Shown: in pieces, positions 7,233 through 17,590 of the stretch
Layout: every line of letters begins with the position of its first letter
Numbering within the stretch: position 1 is the stretch's first letter
Assembly (NCBI GenBank): GCA_030654695.1
Contig: JAURWY010000013.1
Span: 28,265-92,264 of the forward strand
DNA: 64,000 bases
Direction: 5' to 3'
Source: Polaromonas sp.
Lineage (GTDB): Bacteria > Pseudomonadota > Gammaproteobacteria > Burkholderiales > Burkholderiaceae_C
Program-made: the position numbers and the translations under genes
The notes under the pieces: generated by a model
Databases searched by the model: none
Told to the model about the DNA's origin: nothing
Seen by the model: the letters and a program-made list of their open reading frames with translations, nothing else

Positions 7233-8987
7233 TTAACGACCGTTGAACGAGCCGAAGTTGCCGGAACGGCCTTGACCGCCGCCACCCGAACGTCCGCCGC
7301 CACCACCACCGCCACCAGAGCGGCCGCCACCGCCGCGGTAGTTACCGCGGTTGCCACCAGTTGGCTGGCCGGAGGACGGAAAGCCTGAGGAGACATGGCT
7401 GGCCGGTTGGGCATCTTCGTCAAACGACTGTGGTCGCTGGCGCGGAGCCTGCGCTTGCTGCATGCGTGGTTGGGCAGGTTGACCGCCGCCTTGTGAGTAG
7501 CCGGTGTTCTGGCGTGGACCGCGTCCACCGCCACCACCACCATTGCCACCGCCGTTGCCAGCGAAGTTCCCGCCTCCGCCATTGCCACCGCTGCGGCCAC
7601 GGCCAGCGTTGCCGCCACCATTACCGCCACCATTGCCACCGCCGTTACCGGCGTTGCCACCATTTCCGCCACCACCATGGGCGCTACGGCCAGGTTGTTG
7701 CGGTTTGTTTTCGCGGATGCGCGTCATCATTTCAGAGCGAGCGGCTTTGGCTGCGGCTTGCATCACGTCACGGCTTGGTGGCTTGCCGAGGCCGCCCCAA
7801 ATCGTTTGACGACCCATGGCCAGCGGTTCAGCGCGTTCGCCGGGATCAGCTTCAAAGCCGGGCACCATCACCACGTCAATGTTTTGCTTGGTGAAGCGCT
7901 CGATGTCTTGCATGAAGCCTTCTTCGTCCAGACACACCAAGCTGACGGCTTCGCCGCTGTTGCCGGCGCGGCCGGTGCGGCCGATGCGGTGAACGTAGTC
8001 TTCGCTGACGTTCGGGATTTCGTAGTTCACGACGTGTGGCAATTCGTCAATGTCGATGCCGCGGGCAGCGATGTCGGTGGCCACCAGCGCGCGAATGTCG
8101 CCGCTTTTGAAGCCAGCCAGCGCTTGTGTGCGGGCGGTCTGGCTCTTGTTGCCGTGCAACGCCATGGCGGGAATACCGTTTTTAGTCAGGTGTTCTGCCA
8201 CGTTGTTAGCGCCGAACTTGGTGCGCGTGAAGACCAGCACCTGGCTCCATTTTTGCTCCGTGATGATGTGCGTGAGCAAGGCCTTTTTCTTGGCGCGACC
8301 GACCGGGTGAATGGTCTGCGTGATGCGCTGCACCGTGGTGTTACGCGGTGTGACTTGGATCGACACGGGGTCACGCAGCAGGCCGTTGGCCAGTTCGCGA
8401 ATTTCGTCGCTGAAGGTGGCGCTGAACAGCAAGGTTTGCTTTTGCTTAGGAACCAGCGCGAGCACCTTTTTAATGTCATGGATGAAACCCATGTCCAGCA
8501 TGCGGTCGGCTTCGTCCAGAATCAAGATTTGCACTTGGCTCAGGTCGAGTGTGCCTTGGCTGGCGTGGTCCAACAGGCGGCCGGGGGTGGCCACCAAAAT
8601 GTCAACGCCGCGGCGGAGTTTTTCAATTTGCGCGCCCATGCCGACGCCGCCGAACATCACCATCGAGGTGAGGTCCAAGTACTTGCCATAAGTGCGAACG
8701 CTTTCTTCGACCTGCGCCGCGAGTTCGCGGGTCGGCGTCATGATCAGCGCGCGCACGGCATTGGCGCCGCGTCGGTTGGTCAGGCGTGGCTCGGTCGACA
8801 GGCGTTGCAGCAAAGGCAGCGTGAACGCTGCGGTTTTGCCGGTACCCGTCTGGGCGCCGCCCAGCAAGTCCGTGCCGGCCAAAACCGCAGGAATAGCCTG
8901 GGCCTGAATCGGGGTGGGTGTGTCATAGCCTTGCTCAAGCACGGCTTTCAGAATGGCCGGGGCCAAATTCAATTCTTCAAATGTCAT
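7233..8987 (-). CDS. rhlE: DEAD-box RNA helicase, RhlE type, with Gly/Arg/Asn-rich tail
   Basis: A 584-residue ATP-dependent RNA helicase that remodels structured RNA and ribosome precursors. Motifs appear in order: Q motif, AQTGTGKT (motif I), PTRELAAQ (Ia), DEAD in [11 protein letters not shown] (II), SAT (III), and [10 protein letters not shown] (VI). From about residue 435 the protein becomes a low-complexity tail of G, N, R and Q with many GGR/GGN units, typical of RNA-binding RGG-like tails in betaproteobacterial RhlE. The start is the ATG giving MTFEELNL, with AGGA upstream; a longer in-frame start exists but would add residues unlike the family. The repetitive DNA at about 7250-7680 simply encodes this tail. 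Confidence 0.93.
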   Translation of the reverse strand: MTFEELNLAPAILKAVLEQGYDTPTPIQAQAIPAVLAGTDLLGGAQTGTGKTAAFTLPLLQRLSTEPRLTNRRGANAVRALIMTPTRELAAQVEESVRTYGKYLDLTSMVMFGGVGMGAQIEKLRRGVDILVATPGRLLDHASQGTLDLSQVQILILDEADRMLDMGFIHDIKKVLALVPKQKQTLLFSATFSDEIRELANGLLRDPVSIQVTPRNTTVQRITQTIHPVGRAKKKALLTHIITEQKWSQVLVFTRTKFGANNVAEHLTKNGIPAMALHGNKSQTARTQALAGFKSGDIRALVATDIAARGIDIDELPHVVNYEIPNVSEDYVHRIGRTGRAGNSGEAVSLVCLDEEGFMQDIERFTKQNIDVVMVPGFEADPGERAEPLAMGRQTIWGGLGKPPSRDVMQAAAKAARSEMMTRIRENKPQQPGRSAHGGGGNGGNAGNGGGNGGGNGGGNAGRGRSGGNGGGGNFAGNGGGNGGGGGGRGPRQNTGYSQGGGQPAQPRMQQAQAPRQRPQSFDEDAQPASHVSSGFPSSGQPTGGNRGNYRGGGGRSGGGGGGGGRSGGGGQGRSGNFGSFNGR

Positions 8988-9268
8988 GTGTTTGCGTCCT
9001 TGGGACGCTTTAGATCGGCCTGTGGGTGCCTTGTTTGAGGCAACCCGCCAGTCAAAGGCAGATGGGGTCAGGAGTTGGGCTAAAAACACAACCCTGTCAG
9101 AGAAGGTTTGCCCAAATGCCGCAGGGTACTGGAGCCCAGCGACCGGTGTATTGTGGCATGGAACGATAATCTTGTATTTCGGGCAAAAACCACCACGTTG
9201 TTTGCAATGCCCGTTCGGCTCCTCGTTGCTGCCTTTTTATAGCCCCCATTTTTGAGAAGTGATCCCTG
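8988..9268. other. Divergent intergenic region between rhlE and ettA
   Basis: About 280 bases with no gene recognised. It must hold promoters for both flanking genes. The rhlE-proximal part contains an imperfect hairpin (GGGTGCCTTG...GAGGCAACCC) that would lie in the helicase leader. Long structured leaders are common for cold-inducible helicases, but no specific element is identified. Confidence 0.5.
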
Positions 9269-10930
<1,662 letters not shown>

Positions 10931-11080
10931 TGCCCCCACGGTCGCTCACTGCGTGTAGCTTCCTGCCCCCCTGGGGGGCCGCTGCGCCTGCGGTCTGGCG
11001 AAGCCAGTCCCGCGGCCCCTGCTGGGGTGGGCGGGGCGGACTGGTTGGTCGGGGAGGGGCTGTTCTCGGCTTGTCAGTTT
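10931..11080. repeat. GC-rich dyad-containing intergenic element (Comamonadaceae-type)
   Basis: The gap after ettA holds a very GC-rich segment with nested dyads, including the perfect palindrome GCCCCCC-T-GGGGGGC at 10965-10979 and a GGCGAAGCC-like hairpin after it. The wording CCCCCACGGTCGCTCACT...CTGCCCCCCTGGGGGGCCGCTGCG resembles an extragenic element that recurs in Comamonadaceae genomes, as far as I recall. Only one copy is present here, so repetition cannot be shown within the window. It may serve as the ettA terminator. Confidence 0.5.
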
Positions 11081-11096
11081 TGCGGGGAGACTGTTT

Positions 11097-11633
11097 ATGA
11101 CTGACGAAGACGTTTTGGCGGCTACGCGTCGTTGGCTTGAGTCGGCTGTGATTGGCTTGAACCTGTGTCCGTTTGCGAAGGCGGTTTACGTTAAAAACCA
11201 GGTTCGCTTGGTGGTGAGTCGGGCGCGTCATGCTGACGATTTGCTGGGGGAGTTAGACCGTGAGTTGGACTTGTTGGTGGCGACGCCTGCCGACGAAATC
11301 GATACCACGCTGCTGATTCACGCAACCTTGTTTGACGGCTTTTTGGACTTCAATGATTTTCTTGAAGTGGCCGATGGCGTGGTCGAAGAGCACGGGCTTG
11401 AAGGCGTGATCCAACTGGCCAGCTTTCACCCGAAGTTTCAGTTTGACGGCACCGAGCCTGACGACATCAGCAACTACACCAACCGCGCACCCTTCGCCAT
11501 GCTGCATTTGCTGCGCGAAGACAGTGTCGAGCGGGCCGTGGCGGCTTTTCCAGAGGCCGAGGCGATCTTTGAAGAAAATATCAAGACCTTAGAAAAGCTC
11601 GGCCACGCCGGCTGGAAAAAGCTGGGTTTGTAG
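11097..11633 (+). CDS. DUF1415-family protein
   Basis: A 178-residue cytosolic protein of the DUF1415 family, common in proteobacteria and of unknown function. Recognisable family segments are RWLESAVIGLNLCPFA near the N terminus (with a conserved Cys), VIQLASFHPKFQFDG in the middle, and the segment NYTNRAPFAMLHLLRE. The start ATG at 11097 lies just after the GC-rich element. galE follows 112 bases later on the same strand. No motif assigns a reaction. Confidence 0.85.
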   Translation: MTDEDVLAATRRWLESAVIGLNLCPFAKAVYVKNQVRLVVSRARHADDLLGELDRELDLLVATPADEIDTTLLIHATLFDGFLDFNDFLEVADGVVEEHGLEGVIQLASFHPKFQFDGTEPDDISNYTNRAPFAMLHLLREDSVERAVAAFPEAEAIFEENIKTLEKLGHAGWKKLGL

Positions 11634-11745
11634 CCTCGGCATCGCACTCGAAAAGACGAGCCACCAGCGACTGCCGCGCTTCATGCGCAGCGTTGGCGCG
11701 CTTAAGATCCACCTCAGGCAACTCCTGCCACAACGAAGGTGATTG

Positions 11746-12759
11746 ATGCGTTATGTTCTATTGACCGGCGGGGCGGGTTACATCGGTAGCCACACCTATT
11801 TGGCTTTGCACGCGGCGGGTTTGACGCCGGTGATTCTGGATGATTTTTCGAACAGCAGCCCGGTGGTGTTGGATCGCTTGTTGCGACTCACAGGCCAACC
11901 GGTGTTGTGCGAGCGTGGCAGCGTGGCTGACACGGCGCTAGTGCAAGCTTTGATTGAGCGCTACAAGATGACGGCGGTGATTCACTTCGCCGGTTTCAAG
12001 GCGGTGGGCGAGAGCGTGGCGAAGCCACTGAAGTACTACGCCAACAACCTGGGCGGGATGGTGAGCTTGCTGCAGGCGATGGACAGGGCTGATTGCCGGA
12101 CCTTGCTTTTTTCGAGCAGTGCCACGGTGTATGGCGACCCGGCGACGGTGCCTATCACCGAAGAATTTCCGCGCAGCCATACCAACCCGTATGGCCACAC
12201 CAAGCTGGTGTGTGAAGACATGCTGAGCGCGCTGTGTGCCGCCAACCCGGCTTGGCGTGTTGGCGTGTTGCGCTACTTCAACCCGGTGGGTGCGCACCCC
12301 AGCGGCTTGATTGGCGAAGACCCGAGCGGACTGCCGAACAACCTGATGCCGTATGTGGCCCAAGTGGCGGTCGGCAAGCGGCCGTTTTTGAATGTCTACG
12401 GCCGCGACTACGCCACGCCCGATGGTACGGGTGTGCGTGACTACATTCACATGGAAGATTTGGCTGCGGGCCATGTGGCTGCGCTGCAAAAGCTGCTGAG
12501 CGCAGACGGCAACTTCACCGTGAATTTGGGAACTGGCCAAGGCTACAGCGTGTTGGAAGTCGTGCGTGCTTTTGAGCAAGCCAGCGGCCAGCCTGTGCCC
12601 TGCCAATTCGCCCCACGCCGCGCCGGCGATGTGGCGCAATGCTATGCCGATCCGTCGTTGGCTCACAGTCTGCTCAACTGGCGCGCAAGCCGTACGTTGG
12701 CAGACATGTGCGCGGATGCTTGGCGCTGGCAAAGCAGCAACCCGGACGGCTATCGCTGA
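11746..12759 (+). CDS. galE: UDP-glucose 4-epimerase
   Basis: Interconverts UDP-glucose and UDP-galactose for envelope polysaccharide synthesis. This is a 337-residue extended SDR with NAD-binding TGGAGYIGSH at residues 7-16, the catalytic Ser/Thr segment SSSATVYG near 125, and Tyr-Lys in NPYGHTK near 150. The C-terminal motif RRAGDVAQCYAD is typical of GalE. The ATG at 11746, preceded by GAAGGTGAT, is preferred to the in-frame TTG one codon earlier. No other polysaccharide genes are nearby. Confidence 0.95.
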   Translation: MRYVLLTGGAGYIGSHTYLALHAAGLTPVILDDFSNSSPVVLDRLLRLTGQPVLCERGSVADTALVQALIERYKMTAVIHFAGFKAVGESVAKPLKYYANNLGGMVSLLQAMDRADCRTLLFSSSATVYGDPATVPITEEFPRSHTNPYGHTKLVCEDMLSALCAANPAWRVGVLRYFNPVGAHPSGLIGEDPSGLPNNLMPYVAQVAVGKRPFLNVYGRDYATPDGTGVRDYIHMEDLAAGHVAALQKLLSADGNFTVNLGTGQGYSVLEVVRAFEQASGQPVPCQFAPRRAGDVAQCYADPSLAHSLLNWRASRTLADMCADAWRWQSSNPDGYR

Positions 12760-12785
12760 AGGTGTGGTGGACTGCCGCGCTGAGA

Positions 12786-13529
12786 TTAATCTTTCCGCAC
12801 TTCAATCGACATCACCGTGTAGTCACCGTTGATCTGGTCTGCGGTGAAGCGCACCTTGTCGCCGGTTTTGACTTTGTCCAGCAGGGCCGGGTCTTTGACT
12901 TGAAAGACCATGTTCATGGGCGGCATGTCGAGGTTTTTGATCTCGCCGTGTCGGATTGAAATTTTGCCAGCGGCTTTGTCGACTTTGCGGACCTCGCCTT
13001 CAGCGGTTGGCAGTGCTTGACCTTGGCCTTTACCGTTACCTTGTGGCGGGCGGTTGTAGCTCTCGTAGACCTGTGTGCTGCCATCCTTGGCCATCAGCAG
13101 CACGTCGTACGGGTCACGGCGATTGCCATAAATGGCACCGTCCATGCCGGGTGAACCGACCGGCATGCCAGGCACTGTCAAGCCCAAGGCTTGTGGGCGT
13201 TCTTTGAGCAAGCGACGAATTTCACGCGCTGGCACATGGCCTTCAATCGCGTAGCCCGCCACCAACGCAGTGTGGCAGGAGCCGAGTTTTGCCGGCACAC
13301 CCAAGCGGCTGCGGGCGGCGCTGTTGCCGGTGTCGTTGACACGCACAGAAAAGCCATTGGCCTCGAGGTGCTTTACCCAGTCACCGCAGCAGCCGCAGTC
13401 GGGGTCTTTCCAGACCTCCAGCGGTGTTTTTGCGGTAGTGCTGGTCTGTCCAAAAGCGGGGGCCACGAAGGCAGTACTGGTCAAGCCAGTGATGCCCGCG
13501 AGGGCTTTCAAAAGTCGTCGTCTTTGCAT
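12786..13529 (-). CDS. Exported DUF411 metal-binding domain fused to a CusF-like copper domain
   Basis: A 247-residue exported protein. The N terminus is basic (MQRRRLLKAL) with a hydrophobic signal ending near AFG-QT (about residue 28). Residues 36-150 form a DUF411 domain: the metal motif DPDCGCCGDW (Cys45, 47, 48), the conserved SCHTA, and HVPAREIRRLL. Residues 175-247 form a CusF-like beta-barrel with the copper ligands spaced as in E. coli CusF: His194, Met205, Met207. The position of CusF Trp44 is Met202. CusF is the periplasmic Cu(I)/Ag(I) chaperone, so a periplasmic copper-binding or transfer role is likely. It is the last gene of the copper operon. Confidence 0.88.
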   Translation of the reverse strand: MQRRRLLKALAGITGLTSTAFVAPAFGQTSTTAKTPLEVWKDPDCGCCGDWVKHLEANGFSVRVNDTGNSAARSRLGVPAKLGSCHTALVAGYAIEGHVPAREIRRLLKERPQALGLTVPGMPVGSPGMDGAIYGNRRDPYDVLLMAKDGSTQVYESYNRPPQGNGKGQGQALPTAEGEVRKVDKAAGKISIRHGEIKNLDMPPMNMVFQVKDPALLDKVKTGDKVRFTADQINGDYTVMSIEVRKD

Positions 13530-13570
13530 GCTGTTTCCTCTTTGAAATTGCGCTAAAAAAGGGAATTGCT

Positions 13571-14080
13571 TCAGCGTGCCGTCACGCTGATGGTGCCGAC
13601 CATGCCGGCCTGGTAATGGCCGGCGATCAGGCAGGCAAATTCGAAATTGCCGGTGCGGTTGAAGGTCCAGACCATGTTGCCGCTGTGTCCTGCATTGACA
13701 TGCGCCATGTAGGGTTCGTCATGCGCCATTTTGGGAAACTTGACCATCATGGCGGCATGCGCGTCGAGTTCCGCGCGTGTCCCAATGACCATCTCGTGCA
13801 GTAATTTGCCTTTGTTTTGAATCACGAAGCGCACTGTTTCACCTTGTTTAAAACTAAGTTTGCTGGGTGTGAATCGCATGTTGTCGTCCATCGTGATGGT
13901 GACGGTGCGCGTGGCTGCTTTGGCGTCACCGCCGATGCCCCAAGCTTTTTGTTCTTTGACGACAGCGTGACCGCTGTGGGCTGACTTGGGCATGTCGACG
14001 TGCGCCCAGCTGAGAGCCGCGAAGCCGCTCAGCATGGCGGTGGCAAGGAAGGTTTTTAGTCGATTTTTAAATGTTGTCAT
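13571..14080 (-). CDS. Periplasmic cupredoxin (plastocyanin-like) copper protein
   Basis: A 169-residue exported protein with a signal peptide ending at LSWA-HV (about residue 26), a His-containing linker (HVDMPKSAHSGH) and a cupredoxin domain from about residue 58. Type-1 copper ligands are visible: His in KLLHEMVIG, then Cys in FEFACLIAGHYQAGM, followed by His and Met. Between them is a Met/His-rich loop (HAAMMVKFPKMAHDEPYMAH) that could bind extra copper. It sits between the multicopper oxidase and DUF411-CusF genes. It probably carries electrons or Cu in the periplasm. Confidence 0.88.
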   Translation of the reverse strand: MTTFKNRLKTFLATAMLSGFAALSWAHVDMPKSAHSGHAVVKEQKAWGIGGDAKAATRTVTITMDDNMRFTPSKLSFKQGETVRFVIQNKGKLLHEMVIGTRAELDAHAAMMVKFPKMAHDEPYMAHVNAGHSGNMVWTFNRTGNFEFACLIAGHYQAGMVGTISVTAR

Positions 14081-14124
14081 GGTTTAAATTCAAAGAAATG
14101 AAAGGGTCAAAAGAAGAGGCGGCT

Positions 14125-15564
14125 TCAATGCCCGCTATGGCCACTGTGACCGCCCGACGCGGCGGGTTTGCGGATTTGAACTTCGGTGGAAGGCGCTGTT
14201 TTGGCTGTTCCGGTCGCAGGCTTTTCTGCTGAGTTGGCGCTTGTTTGCCGCTTGGTGTCCGGTAAGGCGCCGGTCCATTCATAGGCTTGGGTGCCGGCAG
14301 GCTGCTGGTACCAACCCGGGTCTTTGTAGTCGCCGGGCGCTTGGTTTTTGCGCACTTTGAGCATGCTGAACATGCCGCCCATCTCGACACCGCCGTAGGG
14401 ACCTTTACCGGTCATCATGGGCGCGGTGTTGTCCGGAATCTGCATCTCCATTTGGCCCATGTCGGCCATGCCGCGCTCGCCCATCACCATGTAGTCGGGA
14501 ATGGACTTTTGCAGTTTTTTGACCAGCCCACGGTGGTCGACGCCGATCAGGGTCGGCACGTCGTGGCCCATGGCGTTCATGGTGTGGTGGCTCTTGTGGC
14601 AATGAAAAGCCCAGTCACCTTCTTCGTCGGCCAAGAACTCGATTTGGCGCATCTGGCCCACTGCCACGTCGGTGGTCACTTCCGGCCAGCGTGAAGACTT
14701 CTGTGTTGGTCCGCCGTCGGTGCCGCTGACGACAAACTCATGGCCATGCAAATGGATCGGATGGTTGGTCATGGTGAGGTTGCCAACACGAATGCGGACC
14801 TTGTCATTTTTGTGCACGTTCAGTGTGTCAATACCCGGAAAAATTCGGCTGTTCCATGACCATAAATTAAAGTCGGTCATGGTCATGATCTTGGGTGTCA
14901 TGCTGCCCGGTTCAATGTCGTAGGCGTTCAGCAAGAAGACAAAGTCGCGGTCGACGTTGTCAATCTGCGGATGCTTGCCGGCTTTGTCGAGCTTCGGATG
15001 CGTGACCCAGAAACCCATCATGCCCATGGCCATTTGCGTCATCTCGTCGGCATGCGGGTGGTACATGAAGGTGCCGGGACGCCGCGCCACAAACTCATAG
15101 ACAAAGGTTTTTCCGACCGGAATGGCCGGCTGGTTCAGCCCGGCGACACCGTCCATGCCGTTGGGCAGACGCTGGCCGTGCCAGTGAATGGTGGTGTGCT
15201 CAGGCAGTTTGTTGGTGACAAAGATGCGCACGCGGTCGCCTTCCACCACTTCAATCGTCGGGCCGGGGCTTTGGCCGTTGTAGCCCCACATGTGGGCTTT
15301 GAAACCGGGTGCCATTTCACGCACCACGGGTTCGGCCACCAAGTGAAATTCTTTGACGCCGTTGTTCATGCGCCAAGGCAAGGTCCAGCCGTTCAGGGTG
15401 ACGACCGGGTTGTAGGGCTGGCCGTTGGGCGGACTCAGGGGTGAGGCGGTGTCGGTGCTGGTCATCAGCGCGACCTCGGGCAAGCCGGCCATGGCGACTT
15501 TGCTGACCGATGCGGCAGCCACGGCCGAGAAGGCGGCGGTGTTGAAGAAATTGCGTCGGTTCAT
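14125..15564 (-). CDS. Multicopper oxidase, Tat-exported, copper-resistance type
   Basis: A 479-residue three-domain multicopper oxidase likely to oxidise Cu(I) in the periplasm. The start ATG giving MNRRNFF begins a Tat-type signal (RRNFFNTAAFS). The four copper-ligand boxes are present: TTIHWHG, FMYHPHADE, HPIHLHGHEF and HCHKSHHTMNAMGH, the last with the type-1 Cys and a trailing Met. The C terminus is His/Gly-rich (ending GGHSGHSGH), a possible metal-collecting tail. Its ATG overlaps the stop of the TolC-like gene by four bases. Laccase-like or CopA-like substrate range cannot be decided from sequence. Confidence 0.92.
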   Translation of the reverse strand: MNRRNFFNTAAFSAVAAASVSKVAMAGLPEVALMTSTDTASPLSPPNGQPYNPVVTLNGWTLPWRMNNGVKEFHLVAEPVVREMAPGFKAHMWGYNGQSPGPTIEVVEGDRVRIFVTNKLPEHTTIHWHGQRLPNGMDGVAGLNQPAIPVGKTFVYEFVARRPGTFMYHPHADEMTQMAMGMMGFWVTHPKLDKAGKHPQIDNVDRDFVFLLNAYDIEPGSMTPKIMTMTDFNLWSWNSRIFPGIDTLNVHKNDKVRIRVGNLTMTNHPIHLHGHEFVVSGTDGGPTQKSSRWPEVTTDVAVGQMRQIEFLADEEGDWAFHCHKSHHTMNAMGHDVPTLIGVDHRGLVKKLQKSIPDYMVMGERGMADMGQMEMQIPDNTAPMMTGKGPYGGVEMGGMFSMLKVRKNQAPGDYKDPGWYQQPAGTQAYEWTGALPDTKRQTSANSAEKPATGTAKTAPSTEVQIRKPAASGGHSGHSGH

Positions 15565-16670
15565 GGTGTTGTGTCCTGTGTGGGTGCGCCGGCCAGCAGG
15601 CTTTGCAGGTCGGCGTCCGCAAGCCAAAAATCGCGCGTGGCTTGAATCGCGCTGTGGGTGGCGAGCGCTTGTGCGCGGGTGTCGGCCAAGACGTCAAAGA
15701 CGCTAGACAACATGCCGTTGTAGCGCAGCAGCATCTCGTCGCTGATGAACTGGCGCAGCGGTAACAGCTCGTCTTGTTGGCGCTTGGCGATGTCGTAATG
15801 GCTGCGGTAACGTTGGTAGGTTTCACGCGCGTGGCTGCGGACTTTGATGGCCGTCTGGCGCAGCTGCGCGGCGTCGCCCATGGCGTCCCACAACTCACCC
15901 GGCTTGGTGAGGCGTCGCTCGGCTTCTTTGCGTTGCCACAGCAGTGTTGCGATGCGAATGTCTTCCCTCGCTTGCAGTGCGCGGGCTTCCACATCGGGCA
16001 GTTCACGCGGTTGCGCTGGTAAGGCGGGCAACTGCGTCGGCAGCTCAAACTGCGCTGATTCTCCCCACAGGCCGAGCAAGACCACCAGCTTTTCACGGGC
16101 GCTGAATGCGGCTTGCCGGGCGCGCGCCAAGTCGCTGGCCGCCTCGACCAAGAAGACCTGCTGGCGTGCTTGCTGCAAGCGGCTCCAGTTGCCCGCCTGC
16201 GTCAGACGGCGGGCTAGGTCGCCGCTGACTTCGGCGGCGTCTTGGGCTTGCGTCAGCGCGCCCACGGTTTGGGCGGCGCCAACCGCGTTGAACCAAGCCT
16301 TGCGGGTTTCGGTCGACAGCCGCGTGATTTGCTGGCTCGCCCGCAGCTTGGCCGGATGCTGAGTCAGTGTCCGGTCCGAAATGTTGTCGCCTTCTTTGCC
16401 AAGCGCGACTTGCAGGCCGGGGTTGTTCAGCCAAGCCACGCGCACGGCGGCGTCTGCACTCAGTGGGCCTTTGAGCAGTTGTGCGATCTCCGTGCTGTGG
16501 TCTTGGCCCGGCCGCGGGATGGTGACCTGCGAGGCGCTTGGCGTTGGCAGCTTGTCCATGCGCTGCTGCAAGGAGTTGACGCCGCCGTCTGACGCGACGC
16601 TGGCGCAACCAGCCAAGGTGGCGGCTAAACCTAGAGCAAGAAATGATTGACAAAAAATAGCGCTGTTCAT
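15561..16670 (-). CDS. TolC-family outer-membrane lipoprotein, internally shortened
   Basis: A 369-residue TolC-family protein, shorter than the usual 430-480. The signal peptide ends in a lipobox (LAGC, Cys22), so it should be an outer-membrane lipoprotein. The C-terminal half has the expected helical content (LSTETRKAWFNAVGAAQ, GNWSRLQQARQQVFL). In the first half, NPGLQVAL is followed only about 20 residues later by the helix leading to ETRKAWF. In relatives I recall about 60-80 more residues there, including a beta-strand segment. It overlaps both neighbours by four bases and is firmly in the copper operon. It may not form a normal channel. Confidence 0.8.
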   Translation of the reverse strand: MNSAIFCQSFLALGLAATLAGCASVASDGGVNSLQQRMDKLPTPSASQVTIPRPGQDHSTEIAQLLKGPLSADAAVRVAWLNNPGLQVALGKEGDNISDRTLTQHPAKLRASQQITRLSTETRKAWFNAVGAAQTVGALTQAQDAAEVSGDLARRLTQAGNWSRLQQARQQVFLVEAASDLARARQAAFSAREKLVVLLGLWGESAQFELPTQLPALPAQPRELPDVEARALQAREDIRIATLLWQRKEAERRLTKPGELWDAMGDAAQLRQTAIKVRSHARETYQRYRSHYDIAKRQQDELLPLRQFISDEMLLRYNGMLSSVFDVLADTRAQALATHSAIQATRDFWLADADLQSLLAGAPTQDTTP

Positions 16671-17029
16671 GGTCCAGCCTTGGGTTGGGCGGCGGCGGGC
16701 GCGGCGTTTTGTTGCTCTAAGCGGAGCAGGTCGATGTGCCCTCGCTTGAACTGGCCGACAGCGTCATTGCTCAGGCGCCAATCCAAGCGGGTCTCTTCAA
16801 CGCCGCGCGGCAGGTCGGCGCGTGTTGAGCGGTAAACAGCCGGCGGCACGGTTGATTGCGGGTCGAGCGCCTGCAGTGTGGGCTGTGGGTCTAGCGGCAA
16901 AAATACGGCAGCCGGCGCTTGTGCCAGCGCGGTCTGCGCCAGCAAGGGCAGGGCAAAAGTACAGCCCAGTGCGAGCCAACGCCAAGCCGTGTTGTGCGGC
17001 GTGCCTGAAAAATGAAGACGGGTTTTCAA
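16667..17029 (-). CDS. Small exported protein, first gene of the copper operon (TTG start)
   Basis: A 120-residue protein with an N-terminal signal (hydrophobic WLALGCTFALPLLAQTALA, cleaved near residue 36). The short mature part contains VPPAVYRSTRADLP and LDWRLSNDAVG, a pattern I recall from small proteins beside copper TolC/CopB genes in Burkholderiales. The start is TTG, supported by AGGAG eight bases upstream. The stop overlaps the TolC-like start. The function is unknown; it probably acts in periplasmic copper handling with its neighbours. Confidence 0.7.
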   Translation of the reverse strand: MKTRLHFSGTPHNTAWRWLALGCTFALPLLAQTALAQAPAAVFLPLDPQPTLQALDPQSTVPPAVYRSTRADLPRGVEETRLDWRLSNDAVGQFKRGHIDLLRLEQQNAAPAAAQPKAGP

Positions 17030-17064
17030 AATAATTCTCCTGATGCGGTTGCAGGGCGCGCAAG

Positions 17065-17078
17065 CTGACCCAAGTCAG
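17065..17078. promoter_or_regulatory. Inverted repeat upstream of the copper operon
   Basis: CTGAC-CCAA-GTCAG is a perfect 5-4-5 inverted repeat, 36-49 bases before the first gene of the copper operon. It is a plausible operator for a copper-responsive regulator, but no regulator gene is adjacent. The proposal rests on symmetry and position. Confidence 0.4.
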
Positions 17079-17156
17079 AAGGCGCCGAAAGTCCGGGCGT
17101 GAGCGCTGAAAGCACTGGCCCGGTTGCAAAGTACCGACCCAGTTAGGGCCGGGAGA

Positions 17157-17558
17157 TCAGGAAATCGGTGGTTTTTGGTCGAGTGCTGCTTCGGCACTGA
17201 CGAATGGATCTGCTGCCCCGATGAGCGTCCAGAGGGCGCTCAAGTCGGACTTCAAGTCAGTGGCGCCAATCAGCAGTGCGACGGTGTGACAAGCTTGGCA
17301 CGCTGAGCAGGACTCGCAAGTACCGGCGATGTGGCCCGCGCTGTGATCGTCGCCGTGGCCTTCATCATGGGCTGAATGATCACTGTGGCCCGCATGAGCT
17401 TGATGCTCATGATGAACATCTTCTCTTAGAGATGTCGATACGGTCTGTTGCATTTTTTGTGCCGCGACAGTCATAGCCATATCTGTCGCCATGGCGTCGC
17501 CGATCCAGCCGCGCAGTGGCAGCAAGACCATCATGAGAGCGAGCACAAAGAAACGCAT
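17157..17558 (-). CDS. His/Cys-rich membrane-anchored or exported protein
   Basis: A 133-residue protein starting MRFFVLALMMVLLPLRGW, a signal or membrane anchor. The middle is extremely His-rich (13 His in about 35 residues, around HHEHQAHAGHSDHSAHDEGH) and is followed by a Cys cluster, CESCSACQACH. A second hydrophobic stretch follows. The composition suggests binding of soft metals such as copper in the periplasm. It lies between the copper operon and the MFS gene, all on the same strand. An in-frame TTG adds 12 residues but gives a poorer signal peptide. No named family is recognised with confidence. Confidence 0.7.
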   Translation of the reverse strand: MRFFVLALMMVLLPLRGWIGDAMATDMAMTVAAQKMQQTVSTSLREDVHHEHQAHAGHSDHSAHDEGHGDDHSAGHIAGTCESCSACQACHTVALLIGATDLKSDLSALWTLIGAADPFVSAEAALDQKPPIS

Positions 17559-17590
17559 AGTTTGAATGATAAAGGCCGTTAGCCGGTTGA

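Noticed and set aside
7250..7680. Repetitive GCCACC/CCGCC tracts that look like a tandem repeat array
   Set aside because: They are the coding sequence of the Gly/Asn/Arg-rich tail of the RhlE-type helicase, not a CRISPR array or mobile repeat.
7504..7809. Proline-rich frame on the plus strand opposite the helicase tail
   Set aside because: It is the antisense of the Gly-rich helicase tail (GGN codons read as CCN); it has no ribosome-binding site or homologue.
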